Assembly: GCF_900109725.1 (NCBI RefSeq)
Contig: NZ_FOBC01000018.1
Span: forward strand, 23,838 to 87,837
Reading direction: 5' to 3'
Source of the DNA: Halomonas daqiaonensis
GTDB taxonomy: Bacteria; Pseudomonadota; Gammaproteobacteria; Pseudomonadales; Halomonadaceae
Length of the DNA stretch: 64,000 nt
Positions 1 to 8,946 of the stretch are shown in pieces. The notes beneath the pieces are model-generated. The model had not been told where the DNA came from and made no database searches. It worked only from the letters and a program-made list of their open reading frames with translations. The number at the start of each line of letters is the position of its first letter. Position 1 is the first letter of the stretch. Both the position numbers and the translations under genes were made by a program.

Positions 1-309
1 GCCGAAGAACATCGAGCCGGTGATTGCCACCTGGCCAAGCCCGCCCCGCATGAAGCCGACCAGGGCTCCGGCCAGGTCCATCAAGCGACGGGCGATCCCG
101 CCCTGACTCATCACCTCTCCGACCAGGATGAAAAAGGGAATGGCCAGCAGAGGGAAGCTGTTGACTCCCCGGATCGACTGTTCGATGAGAATCGACAGCG
201 GGATGTCCGACAGCACTGCCATCACGACGCCGGCGACACCCAGGCCGAAGGCGATGGGCAGTCCGATACCGATGGAGGCGAACAGGATGGCCAGAAAGAT
301 CCATAGCAT
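1..309 (-). CDS. dctM: TRAP transporter large permease (DctM), N-terminal part, cut by window edge
   Basis: The first 103 codons of a TRAP large membrane subunit, read leftward off the window edge. This subunit forms the sodium-driven channel that moves an organic acid across the inner membrane. The start MLWIFLAILFASIGIGLP is a hydrophobic helix. It is followed by SFPLLAIPFFILVGEVM and by GFMRGGLGQV, both typical of DctM N-termini. The ATG at 309 lies 3 bases after the stop of the small permease gene, so the two are translationally close and belong to one operon with the binding protein at 984-2060. The substrate cannot be read from sequence. The neighbouring enzymes suggest a sugar acid. 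The C-terminal three quarters are outside the window. Confidence 0.9.
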   Translation of the reverse strand, partial: MLWIFLAILFASIGIGLPIAFGLGVAGVVMAVLSDIPLSILIEQSIRGVNSFPLLAIPFFILVGEVMSQGGIARRLMDLAGALVGFMRGGLGQVAITGSMFFG

Positions 310-312
310 GGC

Positions 313-909
313 TCAACGCACTCCGTTTTGAGAATTTGAGGACAACGGCGGCGTGCGGATCAGCCGCACACACTGCCAGGCGCGCCACAGCGCCACGGAG
401 AGGATAAAGATCGAGCACAGCACCAGGGAGACATTGATCAGGTTCCAGGGCACGCCGAGTATAGCGGTTTGACCCGTCGATCGGGACATCACCACATAAC
501 CGCCCCATATCATGATGCCCATCAGTACACTGATGATCAGGTGTTGCACTAGGTAGAGCGTGTAGGCGGCACGCGGCTTGAGCTTGCGGACCACGAAATC
601 CACTGCGATATGCTCGAAATGGGCGAAGGCCGCCGCGGCCCCGATGAAGACCAACCAGATAAACAGCATCCGGGCCAGCTCATCCGCCCAGGGCAGCGAA
701 TTGTTGAGCAACGAGCGTCCGATCACATTGGCTGATACCGAGATGATGAGGGCCACCAGGATGGCGGCGATCAGGTGTTCCATGGCCACGGTCAGCCAAC
801 GAAAGACCGCGGGGCCCTTTCGCGCCTTGAAATCCAGCTCGAGGGCGCGACGGTTGGGATCAGCGAGATAGGTATCGATATCGGGTGGGGGAGAAGTCGA
901 TTCAGACAT
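313..909 (-). CDS. dctQ: TRAP transporter small permease (DctQ)
   Basis: A 198-residue small membrane subunit of a TRAP carrier, which bridges the periplasmic binding protein and the large permease. A soluble N-terminus of about 45 residues is followed by four predicted membrane segments. The family signature is seen in LLNNSLPWADELARMLFIW, the WxxExxR region that is nearly always present in DctQ. The frame stays open further upstream to 1056, but the ATG at 909 (MSESTSPPPD) is preferred. The longer version would overlap the dctP gene and add an Arg-rich stretch unlike the family. Operon order on the minus strand is dctP, hairpin, dctQ, dctM. Confidence 0.88.
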   Translation of the reverse strand: MSESTSPPPDIDTYLADPNRRALELDFKARKGPAVFRWLTVAMEHLIAAILVALIISVSANVIGRSLLNNSLPWADELARMLFIWLVFIGAAAAFAHFEHIAVDFVVRKLKPRAAYTLYLVQHLIISVLMGIMIWGGYVVMSRSTGQTAILGVPWNLINVSLVLCSIFILSVALWRAWQCVRLIRTPPLSSNSQNGVR

Positions 910-928
910 GGTAAGACTCCAGAGACAG

Positions 929-956
929 GACAAGGGGCCAGGCAAGGCCCCTTGTC
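929..956 (-). promoter_or_regulatory. Hairpin between dctP and dctQ
   Basis: A perfect 11-bp inverted repeat (GACAAGGGGCC and GGCCCCTTGTC) around a 6-base loop, placed between the dctP stop at 984 and the dctQ start at 909. No U-run follows in the direction of transcription, so it is a better candidate for stabilising the dctP mRNA 3' end or for partial termination than a classical terminator. The other two TRAP operons in the window carry an equivalent hairpin at the same place. Confidence 0.6.
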
Positions 957-983
957 GCTGAACGATCATCGGATGACGCGATA

Positions 984-2060
984 TCAGTTGTTCATGGTTT
1001 CGTCGACGATCTCGCGGATGTCGGCAATCAGGTCTTCGCCGATTTCCGGCGCCCACTCGTCATAGACCGGCTGCACGGCTTCCTGGAAGGCGGCAATCTG
1101 CTCGTCGTTCAGACGATTGATTTGCATGCCGAGCTCCTCGAGGCGATTCCGCGCCCAGTCGTCGTACTCGGTGGCCAGCTGGATCTCGTAGGCAGCGGAC
1201 TTGCGAGCCGCCTCCTGGACGAGCTCCTGATACTCGGGGTGCAGGTCATCCCAGGTGCGCTCGGACATCATCAGCATGAAAGGCGTATAGACGTGGCGTG
1301 TCTCGGAGCCGTACTCCTGAACCTCGTAGAAGTTGGATGTCAGGATGGTGCTCCAGGGGTTTTCCTGGCCGTCGACGACACCCTGCTCCATGGCCGAGAA
1401 CAGCTCACCGAAGGCCATCGGGGTGGGATTGGCGCCCAGGGTTTCCCAGATGGAGAGGTGTACCGGGTTCTCCATGGTGCGGATGGTCAGGCCACCCATG
1501 TCGAGTCCGCCAACGTCTTCCGGCGTCTCGACCGGACGCACGCTGTTGGAAAGCTGGCGATAGCCATTCTCGGAGAAGGCCAGTGCCTTGATGCCGGTGC
1601 CATCGAAGGCATCCAGCATGCTCTGGGCGACATCGCTGTTCATGACGGCGATGGCCGCCTCACGGGTCGGCAGCAGGAAGGGCAGGTCGAATGCCGCCAG
1701 TTCCGGCACATAGGTGGTGGCCGGCGAGGAGGAGGGATAGGACATGTCCAGGGTCCCGGTCTGCATCATCTCCATCATCTGGACATCGTCACCCAGTTGG
1801 CTGTTGGGGAAGACGTTGACGGTCAGCCGTCCGTCGCTGCGCTCGGCGAGGATGTCGGCGAAATACTGGCTCGAGAGATACTGCGGGGAACTTTCGGCCA
1901 GGCCAATGCCCATGCGGATGGTGTGGCTGCCGTGATCACCGACCATGTCACCGTCGATGGCAGGTGGCTCGGAGAGGTCCGGTGTCTGTGCATGGGCCAT
2001 GCCCAGGGTGAGGGTGGCCGCGCCGGCCAGTGTCAGCGTGCTGCGCCAGATAGGCATCAT
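984..2060 (-). CDS. dctP: TRAP transporter substrate-binding protein (DctP)
   Basis: A 358-residue periplasmic solute receptor. The N-terminus has a short charged part, a hydrophobic core and an Ala-x-Ala-like end (MAHAQ) that looks like a Sec signal peptide cut near residue 25. The DctP fold signatures are present: NSQLGDDVQMMEMMQTG in lobe one, and GLTIRTMENP with the Arg that normally binds the substrate carboxylate. GANPTPMAFGELFSAMEQG and VVDGQENPW follow. The gene leads an operon with the two permease genes downstream on the minus strand. It is divergent from the aldolase gene at 2307, with a candidate operator between them. The ligand is probably a sugar acid or related carboxylate, inferred only from the neighbours. 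Confidence 0.9.
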   Translation of the reverse strand: MMPIWRSTLTLAGAATLTLGMAHAQTPDLSEPPAIDGDMVGDHGSHTIRMGIGLAESSPQYLSSQYFADILAERSDGRLTVNVFPNSQLGDDVQMMEMMQTGTLDMSYPSSSPATTYVPELAAFDLPFLLPTREAAIAVMNSDVAQSMLDAFDGTGIKALAFSENGYRQLSNSVRPVETPEDVGGLDMGGLTIRTMENPVHLSIWETLGANPTPMAFGELFSAMEQGVVDGQENPWSTILTSNFYEVQEYGSETRHVYTPFMLMMSERTWDDLHPEYQELVQEAARKSAAYEIQLATEYDDWARNRLEELGMQINRLNDEQIAAFQEAVQPVYDEWAPEIGEDLIADIREIVDETMNN

Positions 2061-2275
2061 GGCATCTTACTCCTTGGTGTTCTGCGTGGAGCGCGCCTCT
2101 GGGCCTTGGCCTCGGCGAGCCTCATCGCGGAACAGGGTGGCGAATTATTGATTGGTTCCACATTCCGGCAGCGCCGTCGGATCACGTCGGGACTCCAGCA
2201 GCGATGGCGGGTCGCAAGGGAAAACGTAGTTCAGATCTCCGCATGGCGACAAATCTCACTATGAATGACGGTATG

Positions 2276-2288
2276 CTTGTATGACAAG
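2276..2288. promoter_or_regulatory. Candidate FadR/GntR-type operator between dctP and the aldolase gene
   Basis: The palindrome CTTGTATGACAAG fits the general FadR-subfamily pattern TNGTNNNACNA. It sits 18 bases upstream of the aldolase start codon and inside the divergent 2061-2306 intergenic space. Closely related sites occur near 7103 and 21058, also in promoter regions of sugar-acid genes. The function is inferred from this recurrence. Confidence 0.5.
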
Positions 2289-2306
2289 TAGAGAGGAGAG
2301 AAAACC

Positions 2307-3077
2307 ATGCAGACTTACGAGACCCCCTTCAAGTGCCGCCTCCTGGCCGGCGAGACGCTGACCGGGCTGTGGCTGGGCCTGGCCAATCCCTACACGGCTG
2401 AGATGGCGGCCACGACGGGATTCGACTGGTTGCTGCTGGATGCCGAGCATTCGCCCAACGATCTGAAGGGCCTGCTGGGCCAGCTTCAGGCCATCGCTCC
2501 CTACGCTTCCCATCCCATCGTGCGCCCCCCGGTCGGAGACCCGGTGCTGATCAAGCAGTACCTGGATATCGGGGTACAGACCCTGCTGGTCCCCATGGTG
2601 GAAACGGCAGGCCAGGCCGCCTCCCTGGTGGCGGCCATGCGCTATCCGCCGCGGGGGGTTCGCGGCGTGGGCCATGTGCTGGCGCGAGCTGCCCACTGGG
2701 GGGTCGTCGACGACTACCTGACCCGGGCCGACGACGAACTGTGCCTGCTGGTGCAGGTGGAAACCCTCCAGGGCCTGGAGAATCTGGAGGCCATCGCCGC
2801 CATCGAGGGAGTCGACGGTGTCTTCATCGGCCCGGCCGATCTCTCGGCTTCCATGGGGCATCTGGGTGACCCCGGCCATCCCGAGGTGCGGTCGGCGATT
2901 CACCATGCCATCGCGCGGTTGCGTGCCGTCGGCAAGCCGGCGGGCATTGTCACCGTCGACGAGGACGAGGCCAGGGGCTATATCGATGCCGGCTGTGGCT
3001 TCGTTGGGGTCGGCATCGATACCCTCCTGCTGATGAAGGCGATGCATGGGCTGGCGCAGCGGTTTCGTCCCTCCTGA
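2307..3077 (+). CDS. HpcH/HpaI-family class II 2-keto-3-deoxy acid aldolase
   Basis: A 256-residue protein of the metal-dependent, pyruvate-forming aldolase family (HpcH, RhmA/YfaU, GarL). The residues used by HpcH line up at a constant offset: His48 in DAEHSPND, Arg73 in IVRPPVGDP, Glu152 in VQVETLQG, and Asp178 in [10 protein letters not shown]. Length is normal for the family. A GAGAGGAGAG ribosome site precedes the ATG. It is transcribed alone, away from a TRAP operon and towards the FAD oxidase/fuconate dehydratase operon. A likely role is retro-aldol cleavage of a 2-keto-3-deoxy sugar acid into pyruvate and an aldehyde, for example lactaldehyde if the substrate is a 6-deoxy acid. The exact substrate (ketodeoxyrhamnonate, ketodeoxyfuconate or tartronate-semialdehyde-type) cannot be decided here. 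Confidence 0.85.
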   Translation: MQTYETPFKCRLLAGETLTGLWLGLANPYTAEMAATTGFDWLLLDAEHSPNDLKGLLGQLQAIAPYASHPIVRPPVGDPVLIKQYLDIGVQTLLVPMVETAGQAASLVAAMRYPPRGVRGVGHVLARAAHWGVVDDYLTRADDELCLLVQVETLQGLENLEAIAAIEGVDGVFIGPADLSASMGHLGDPGHPEVRSAIHHAIARLRAVGKPAGIVTVDEDEARGYIDAGCGFVGVGIDTLLLMKAMHGLAQRFRPS

Positions 3078-3096
3078 AATCGAAAAGCGTTTCATC

Positions 3097-4518
3097 TCAG
3101 CGGGCGGGAAGGATCCGCCCCGCATTCATCAGGCCGTCCGGATCGAGTAGCGTCTTGATGCCTCGGGCCAGCTCGAGCTCCATTGGCGAGAGTCGCGACA
3201 GATAGGCCGCTTGCTTGGCGCGGCCGATGCCATGCTCGGCACTGATGCTGCCATCGAAGCCGTCCAGCACCTCGAACAGAGTCGTCTCGAGGGCATGCAG
3301 ATGGTCGTGCTTGGCGTCATTGTCGAGCGTGCCTGGTGGCAGAATATTGAAGTGCAGGTTGCCGTCGCCGACATGGCCATAAGCGATGATCTCGCAGTCC
3401 GGCGAGGCCGCCATCACCGCCTCGGTGGCCTCGGTCACGAAGGCGGGGATCGCCGAGATCGGTACCGAGATGTCGGTTCGCAGATGCTCGCCGCGCAGGC
3501 GCTGGCCTTCCAGCATGCTCTCGCGGAATTGCCACAACTGCAGTGATTGGTTCTCGCTGCTGGCCAGCGCGCCATCGAGGACAAGCTCGCGCTCCATGCC
3601 CCGCTCGAGGAGTTGCTCTAGCATGGCGCTGAGATCCACTGGGCCGGTGGCGGCGACTTCCATCAGCACGTACCAGGGGTGTGCCTCTTCCATGGGGTCG
3701 CTCAGGCTCGGGGTGGCCTCCATGGCCAGCTCGATGCAGCGTCGCGGTATCAGTTCGAAGGCCGTGAGCAGGTCGCTGCAGCCCCGCCGGGCCAAGACGT
3801 AGAGATCGATGACCGCCTCCACGGAGGGCAGCCCCAGCAAGGCGGTGCGGCTCTGTTCGGCCTTGGGGACCAGCTTGAGCACGGCGCCGGATACGATGCC
3901 CAGCGTGCCTTCGCTGCCAAGGAACAGCTGCTTGAGGTCGACCCCGCGGTTGTCCTTGTGCAGGGTATTCAGGCCGTTCCAGATCCGACCATCCGGAAGG
4001 ACCACCTCCAGGCCGAGTACCAGCTGGCGCATCATGCCGTGGCGCAGTACGTTGAGCCCGCCGGCATTGGTGGCGATGTTGCCACCGATCTGGCAACTCC
4101 CCTGGGCGCCCAGGGAAAGAGGGAAGTCGCAGTCATGCTCGGCGGCGGCCTGCTTGATGGTCTCGAGGATGCAGCCGGCGTCCACGGTCATGGAGAAGTT
4201 GACCGGGTCGATGTCGCGGATACGATTCAGGCGTTCCAGGCTGATCACCAATTCTCGACCGTCACTGGCCGGCAGGGCACCGGCCACCAGACCGCTGTGC
4301 CCGCCCTGGGGCGTCATGGCAACGCCATGTTCACGGCAGAGCGCCACGACCTCGGCAAGTTCGGCGGTGGAGGCCGGGCGTACCACGGCCAAGGGCATGC
4401 CCAGCCGATTGCCGGCCCAGTCGCTGAGGTAGCGGGCCTGGTCTGCGGGATCGCGCAACACGGCCCGCTTGCCGAGCTGCTGCTCGAGGATCGCCAATAG
4501 GGAGGTGTCGTCGCTCAT
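3097..4518 (-). CDS. FAD-binding 2-hydroxyacid dehydrogenase (GlcD / D-lactate dehydrogenase family)
   Basis: A 473-residue flavoprotein of the VAO/PCMH fold. The N-terminal FAD-binding half shows VVRPASTAELAEVVALCRE, TPQGGHSGLVAG (the FAD pyrophosphate loop), and GSCQIGGNIATNAGG. The C-terminal FAD-oxidase domain shows YGHVGDGNLHFNI and ends with ISAEHGIG and LLDPDGLMNAGRILP. These are standard GlcD, Dld-II and D-2-hydroxyglutarate dehydrogenase motifs. Homologues pass electrons to quinone or ETF. It is the third gene of a minus-strand operon (FAH-fold enzyme, fuconate dehydratase, this gene; 6-base gap to the previous). It may oxidise a hydroxyacid released from sugar acids, such as lactate, or the acid itself. 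It ends 19 bases from the convergent aldolase gene. Confidence 0.85.
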   Translation of the reverse strand: MSDDTSLLAILEQQLGKRAVLRDPADQARYLSDWAGNRLGMPLAVVRPASTAELAEVVALCREHGVAMTPQGGHSGLVAGALPASDGRELVISLERLNRIRDIDPVNFSMTVDAGCILETIKQAAAEHDCDFPLSLGAQGSCQIGGNIATNAGGLNVLRHGMMRQLVLGLEVVLPDGRIWNGLNTLHKDNRGVDLKQLFLGSEGTLGIVSGAVLKLVPKAEQSRTALLGLPSVEAVIDLYVLARRGCSDLLTAFELIPRRCIELAMEATPSLSDPMEEAHPWYVLMEVAATGPVDLSAMLEQLLERGMERELVLDGALASSENQSLQLWQFRESMLEGQRLRGEHLRTDISVPISAIPAFVTEATEAVMAASPDCEIIAYGHVGDGNLHFNILPPGTLDNDAKHDHLHALETTLFEVLDGFDGSISAEHGIGRAKQAAYLSRLSPMELELARGIKTLLDPDGLMNAGRILPAR

Positions 4519-4524
4519 TCGGGG

Positions 4525-5823
4525 TTACTCCTGCCAGGCGGCGCCATCAGGATAACGGTGATCGGCCAGTGAGGCGTCGTGCATGGTAATGCTGTAGCCC
4601 GGCGCCTCGGGGACTTGGTAACGGCCGCGGCGAATCGATACCGGGTCGACGAAGTGCTCATGCAGGTGGTCGACGTACTCGAGCACCCGGCCGTCGAGGT
4701 TGCCCGAGACGGCGATGTAATCGAACAGCGAGATGTGCTGGACGTATTCACAGAGGCCGACCCCGCCGGCATGGGGGCAGATGGGCACGCCGAACTTGGC
4801 GGCCATGAGCACCACCAGGATGACCTCGTTTAGCCCACCGAGTCGTGCCGCATCGATCTGGCAGTAGTCGATGGCCTCGGCCTGGAGGAACTGCTTGAAC
4901 ATCACCTTGTTGTGGCAATGCTCGCCGGTGGCTACGCCGATGGGTGCCACCCGATGGCGGATCTCGGCGTGGCCGAGGATGTCATCGGGGCTGGTGGGTT
5001 CCTCGATCCATAGCGGGTCGAACTCGGCTAGCCGACGCATCTTGGTGACGGTCTCGTCGACGTCCCAGACTTGGTTGGCATCCATCATCAGGACATTGTC
5101 CCAACCGATCTCCTCGCGCAGCAGGGCGGCACGACGAATATCCTCTTCTAGGTCGCCGCCGATCTTCTGCTTGAAATGGGTCCAACCCTCGTTCAGGGCG
5201 TCGCGCGCCAGCTGTCGCACCTTGTCGTCAGTATAGCCGAGCCAGCCCGCCGAGGTGGTGTAGCCGGGAAAGCCGTCGCGGCGCATCTCGGCCTCGCGCT
5301 CGGCCTTGCCGGATTCCTGCCGGCGAAGCAAGGCGATGGCTTCTTCCGGTGTCAGGGCATCGGTGACGAATCGGAAGTCGAGGCAGTGCACCAGTTCCTC
5401 GGGGCGCATGTCGGCCAGCAGCTTCCAGATCGGCTTGCCTTCGCGCTTGGCCCACAGGTCCCAGATGGCATTGACCAGGGCAGCGGTGGCGAGGTGAATC
5501 GCGCCCTTGTCGGGGCCGATCCAGCGCAACTGGCTGTCGCCGGTGATCTCGCGCCAGAAGGCGCCCATATTGGCGGTGATCGTCTCCAGCGAGCGGCCCT
5601 CGAGGAGCGGGGTGAGCGAGCGCACCGCGGTGACGACGATCTCGTTGCCCCGGCCGATGGTGAAGGTCAGGCCGTGGCCCTGGGGGCCCTTGTCATCGTC
5701 GGTGTGCAGGATCACGTAGGTGGCGGAGTAGTCCGGGGCGGCGTTCATGGCGTCCGAGCCGTCCAGTGAACGAGACGTCGGGAAGCGGATGTCCTGGACC
5801 TCGACGCGGGTGATGGTGGTCAT
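4525..5823 (-). CDS. fucD: L-fuconate dehydratase (enolase superfamily)
   Basis: A 432-residue enolase-superfamily dehydratase that removes water from L-fuconate to give 2-keto-3-deoxy-L-fuconate. The N-terminal capping domain has IRFPTSRSLDGSDAMN and HGLTFTIGRGNE, both strongly reminiscent of Xanthomonas FucD and human ENOSF1. The barrel carries the catalytic lysine region HFKQKIGGD. Metal ligands lie in MDANQVWDVDE, WIEEPTSPDD and GVATGEHCHNK. The catalytic His is in CPHAGGVGLCEYVQH. I chose the ATG at 5823, which has GGAG 7 bases upstream. A GTG four codons earlier overlaps that site and is less likely. The downstream steps (dehydrogenase at 20199, hydrolase at 19249) are about 14 kb away, so the pathway is split between two operons. 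Confidence 0.9.
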   Translation of the reverse strand: MTTITRVEVQDIRFPTSRSLDGSDAMNAAPDYSATYVILHTDDDKGPQGHGLTFTIGRGNEIVVTAVRSLTPLLEGRSLETITANMGAFWREITGDSQLRWIGPDKGAIHLATAALVNAIWDLWAKREGKPIWKLLADMRPEELVHCLDFRFVTDALTPEEAIALLRRQESGKAEREAEMRRDGFPGYTTSAGWLGYTDDKVRQLARDALNEGWTHFKQKIGGDLEEDIRRAALLREEIGWDNVLMMDANQVWDVDETVTKMRRLAEFDPLWIEEPTSPDDILGHAEIRHRVAPIGVATGEHCHNKVMFKQFLQAEAIDYCQIDAARLGGLNEVILVVLMAAKFGVPICPHAGGVGLCEYVQHISLFDYIAVSGNLDGRVLEYVDHLHEHFVDPVSIRRGRYQVPEAPGYSITMHDASLADHRYPDGAAWQE

Positions 5824-5862
5824 GGTGATCTCCACTTTGTTCGGTACAGGGAAGTCCTGGGC

Positions 5863-7026
5863 TCAGCCCCGGGAAAGATGCTGCATCAACTGGCGGATGC
5901 CGAAGGTCCAGGGTGGTAGTTGGTCGCTGTAACCGACCTCGTTGACCAGGGCGCCGAGCGCCGGGGTCGCGATGGTCACACGGTCGCCCGAGTGGTGGGT
6001 GAACCCTTGGCCGGGGCCGTCACGATCCTGAATCGGCGAGAACATGGTGCCCAGGTAGAGCATGAAGCCATCGGGATACTGGTGATGGGCGCCGATGGTC
6101 TGGGCGACCAGGTCCAGCGGATCCCGGCTGATCTCACGCATGTCGCTGCTGTCATCGAGCAGGAAGTCATCGTCGGCCCCTTCGATGCGCAGCGATACCT
6201 GACACTGGCGCAGGGTGTCGATATCAAACCGCTCATCGAAGACGCGAATGAAGGGACCGATAGCGCTGGAGGCATTGTTATCCTTGGCCTTGCCCAGCAG
6301 CAGGGCGCTGCGGCCTTCCACGTCGCGCAGATTGACGTCATTGCCCAGGGTGGCCCCCCTGACTCGACCACGGCTGTCGACCGCCAGCACGATCTCGGGT
6401 TCGGGATTGTTCCATTTCGACGAAGGGTGCAGCCCCACGGTGGTGCCCAGGCCTACCGATGAGAGGGGCTGTGCTTTGGTGAAGACCTCGGCATCCGGGC
6501 CGATGCCGACCTCCATGTACTGGGACCAGCCGCCCCGGGCCTGGAGTGCCTCCTTGAGCGCCATGGCCTCGTCGGAGCCGGGCTTGATACGCGACAGGTC
6601 CTTGCCGATCAGGGCCTGGAGCTCCTCGCGAAGCTCGTTGGCACGCGCCGGATCACCGCCGGCCTGCTCCTCGATCACCCGCTCCATCAGGCTGACCGCG
6701 AAGGTCACCCCGCAGGCCTTGATGGCCTGGACGTCGCAGGGGGCCAGCAGGTAGGGAGCCCTGGTTGGCGTAGCAAGGGAGTTGCCCAGCAGTGTTTCGA
6801 CCGAGCCTAGGCTGGCACCATCGCTGGAGCGTACGATCTCGGCAAGATCATCCCGCTCCAGGAGATCGGCCATGGTCGGGCCGGCGGTGCTGATATCGAT
6901 GACGTCCTCTCCCCGAATGGCGATCAGTGCAGGTCCCGGCTGGGGTGAGTCCAACCAGGCACGCCCCACCAGCAGGGCCTGGTGATGATCACGGGGAAGA
7001 AGGTCAGTCGGCGAGAGCGGAATCAT
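5863..7026 (-). CDS. xylX: FAH-fold sugar-acid enzyme, XylX-like 2-keto-3-deoxypentonate dehydratase
   Basis: A 387-residue protein with a C-terminal fumarylacetoacetate-hydrolase fold. Metal-site motifs are visible: HPSSKWNNPEPEIVLAVDS (the Glu-x-Glu pair), GNDVNLRDVEGRSALLLGKA and FMLYLGTMFSPIQDRD. The length and the SSKWNNPEPE motif fit the long FAH group that includes Caulobacter XylX. XylX dehydrates 2-keto-3-deoxy-D-xylonate to 2-oxoglutarate semialdehyde. A D-xylonate dehydratase (29739) and the semialdehyde dehydrogenase (22075) are in the window, which supports this. The alternative is a diketo-acid hydrolase serving the fuconate dehydratase that follows in the same operon (39-base gap). 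The operon start faces the SDR gene at 7172 across a candidate operator. Confidence 0.65.
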   Translation of the reverse strand: MIPLSPTDLLPRDHHQALLVGRAWLDSPQPGPALIAIRGEDVIDISTAGPTMADLLERDDLAEIVRSSDGASLGSVETLLGNSLATPTRAPYLLAPCDVQAIKACGVTFAVSLMERVIEEQAGGDPARANELREELQALIGKDLSRIKPGSDEAMALKEALQARGGWSQYMEVGIGPDAEVFTKAQPLSSVGLGTTVGLHPSSKWNNPEPEIVLAVDSRGRVRGATLGNDVNLRDVEGRSALLLGKAKDNNASSAIGPFIRVFDERFDIDTLRQCQVSLRIEGADDDFLLDDSSDMREISRDPLDLVAQTIGAHHQYPDGFMLYLGTMFSPIQDRDGPGQGFTHHSGDRVTIATPALGALVNEVGYSDQLPPWTFGIRQLMQHLSRG

Positions 7027-7085
7027 GGTGCCTCCAACGGCGGGAATGGCGGGCGGGCGGCTGGCCAGCCTTCGACGAGCGTGCT

Positions 7086-7118
7086 ATTGGTGTATTGATG
7101 TATGACAGGTATGCCAAT
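7086..7118. promoter_or_regulatory. Candidate GntR-type operator in the 7027-7171 divergent promoter
   Basis: ATGTATGACAG (7098-7108) matches the site at 2277-2287 in all but its two end bases. It sits at the centre of a wider inverted repeat with arms ATTGG (7086-7090) and CCAAT (7114-7118). The position between two divergent sugar-acid operons suggests one repressor controlling both. Which regulator binds is not shown by sequence. Confidence 0.45.
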
Positions 7119-7171
7119 GTCACTATAACCAACAGATGACCTCGTTGCGACAGCGAGCAGGAGAGCGAGAC

Positions 7172-7936
7172 ATGTTCGATGAATTAAAGGGTAGGCGAGT
7201 ACTGGTGACAGGTGCCAGTCGTGGTATCGGTGCGGCCGTGGCGACCCAACTTGGGCGACTCGGGTGCCGGGTGGCGGTGCATTATCACTCCAGTGACGCC
7301 GGGGCCGAAGCGGTATGCCGGGCGATTCGCGAGAACGGCGGGGAGGCCCGCCTCGTCAAGGGCGATGTCAGCCGGTCGGCCGAGGCCATGCGTATCGTCG
7401 ATGAGGCGGCTGAGCACTTGGGTGGCCTGGATCTGCTGATCAACAATGCGGGCGACATGCTGGGACGCGTCAGCCTGGATGAGATGGACGATGCGCATTA
7501 CGATCGAGTGATGGACCTCAATGCTCGTTCGGTGGTCATGGCCAGCCGCGCGGCACTGCCCTACTTTCGTCATGCCGGGCGCGGGAACATCATCCATACA
7601 GGCTCGATCGCCGCGCGCAACGGTGGAGGAACGGGCGCCGGACTCTATGCCTCGGCCAAGGGCTTCGTCACTACCTTGACCCGCAACATGGCCAAGGAGC
7701 TCGCAGGGGAGAACATCCGTGTCAACGCCGTGGCACCCGGCGTGATCACCACCGACTTCCATGAGCGCCACTCCAACGATGCCCAGATGGAAGCGGCGCG
7801 TGCGACGATCCCCCAGGGCCGGCTTGGCAATGCTGAAGACTGCGTCGGTGCCTATCTCTTCCTGGCCACTGATGCCCTGAGTGGTTACGTCACCGGCCAG
7901 GTGATCGAGGTCAATGGTGGGCAGCTGATGCCATGA
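7172..7936 (+). CDS. Short-chain dehydrogenase/reductase (FabG-like) of the four-carbon acid operon
   Basis: A 254-residue classical SDR. The cofactor motif is [13 protein letters not shown] (residues about 12-24), followed by NNAG at about residue 92, the catalytic Ser in HTGSIAARN and the YASAKG Tyr-x-x-x-Lys motif. The C-terminus is [15 protein letters not shown]. The frame is open from 7136, but the ATG at 7172 has AGGAG 8 bases before it and starts at the usual distance from the nucleotide motif. The gene overlaps the pdxA2 start by 4 bases (ATGA), and pdxA2 likewise overlaps dtnK. It should therefore act on the same substrate family, perhaps oxidising or epimerising a tetronate or another polyhydroxy acid before phosphorylation. 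The substrate is unknown. Confidence 0.85.
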   Translation: MFDELKGRRVLVTGASRGIGAAVATQLGRLGCRVAVHYHSSDAGAEAVCRAIRENGGEARLVKGDVSRSAEAMRIVDEAAEHLGGLDLLINNAGDMLGRVSLDEMDDAHYDRVMDLNARSVVMASRAALPYFRHAGRGNIIHTGSIAARNGGGTGAGLYASAKGFVTTLTRNMAKELAGENIRVNAVAPGVITTDFHERHSNDAQMEAARATIPQGRLGNAEDCVGAYLFLATDALSGYVTGQVIEVNGGQLMP

Positions 7937-8946
7937 GTGATTCCAGCCACGCCGTTTCAAGACAGTACGATATCGCAATTACCATGGGTGACCCGGCGGG
8001 CATCGGACCGGAGATCATCTGCCGGGCGGTGGCGGCCATGTCGCCCGAGGACCGTGCCACGACACTGCTGGTGGGCGACCCTGCCATCTATCGGCGCGCC
8101 GCCCGGATGCTGGGCAGCGACCTGGACTTCGTCGTTCTCGATGCAGCGGAAACGTCGCCAGGCAGCGTAGCGGTGGCAGGGGTTGAACTCCCTGAAGGGG
8201 TCGAGCTTGCCGAGGGGCGCATCAGTGCCGCCGCCGGTGATATGGCGTTTCGCTGTGTAGAGGTGGCGGTGGACCTGGTCCAGTCGGGTCGAGCCGGGGT
8301 GATCGTCACCGCTCCTCTCAATAAGGCAGCGCTGCATGAGGCTGGCCATCACTACGATGGCCATACCGGGATGCTGGCTTCGCTGACCGGTGCACCGTCC
8401 TCCTTCATGTTGCTGGCCTCCGAGCATCTCTCGACCCTGCATGTCTCGACCCATGTGTCGCTGCGTGAAGCCATCAACAGGGTCACACCGGAGCGTATCG
8501 TCGCCACCGTGGAGGCCGGACACGAACACCTCGTCTCGCTGGGCATCGAGACACCACGCATCGCGGTCGCCGGGCTCAATCCCCACTGCGGTGAGGGTGG
8601 CATCTTCGGCGACGAGGACACACGCTGCATCGTGCCAGCTGTCGAGGAACTTCAGGCGCGCGGTTTCGATGTCAGCGGCCCCATCTCCGCCGACACGGTC
8701 TTCTATCGCGCTTCACGGGGGGAGTTCGACCTGGTGGTGGCGCAATACCATGATCAGGGCCACATCCCGGTCAAGCTGATCGCCTTCGATACCACGGTGA
8801 ACGTCAGCCTCGGCCTGCCGATCCAGCGGACCTCGGTGGATCACGGTACCGCCTTCGACATCGCCTGGCAGGGCAAGGCCGATGCCACCAACCTGGGATC
8901 GGCGATCGCCTATGCGCATCGCCTGGTCAGGGATGATCCGCCGTGA
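7933..8946 (+). CDS. pdxA2: PdxA2-type 4-phospho-D-threonate/D-erythronate dehydrogenase
   Basis: A 337-residue member of the PdxA family. Motifs include [16 protein letters not shown] near the N-terminus, [24 protein letters not shown] with a metal-binding His, [10 protein letters not shown], and [15 protein letters not shown] with two more metal His residues. True PdxA makes vitamin B6. The PdxA2 branch is encoded next to DUF1537 kinases, as here, and oxidatively decarboxylates D-threonate or D-erythronate 4-phosphate to dihydroxyacetone phosphate. The tight operon with a DUF1537 kinase (4-base overlap at 8943) and a TRAP carrier downstream makes the catabolic role much more likely than B6 synthesis. 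Confidence 0.88.
   Translation: MSDSSHAVSRQYDIAITMGDPAGIGPEIICRAVAAMSPEDRATTLLVGDPAIYRRAARMLGSDLDFVVLDAAETSPGSVAVAGVELPEGVELAEGRISAAAGDMAFRCVEVAVDLVQSGRAGVIVTAPLNKAALHEAGHHYDGHTGMLASLTGAPSSFMLLASEHLSTLHVSTHVSLREAINRVTPERIVATVEAGHEHLVSLGIETPRIAVAGLNPHCGEGGIFGDEDTRCIVPAVEELQARGFDVSGPISADTVFYRASRGEFDLVVAQYHDQGHIPVKLIAFDTTVNVSLGLPIQRTSVDHGTAFDIAWQGKADATNLGSAIAYAHRLVRDDPP

Noticed and set aside
7933..8946. Vitamin B6 PdxA
   Set aside because: The protein family fits, but the tight overlap with a DUF1537 kinase gene and an SDR, next to a TRAP carrier, marks the catabolic PdxA2 branch.
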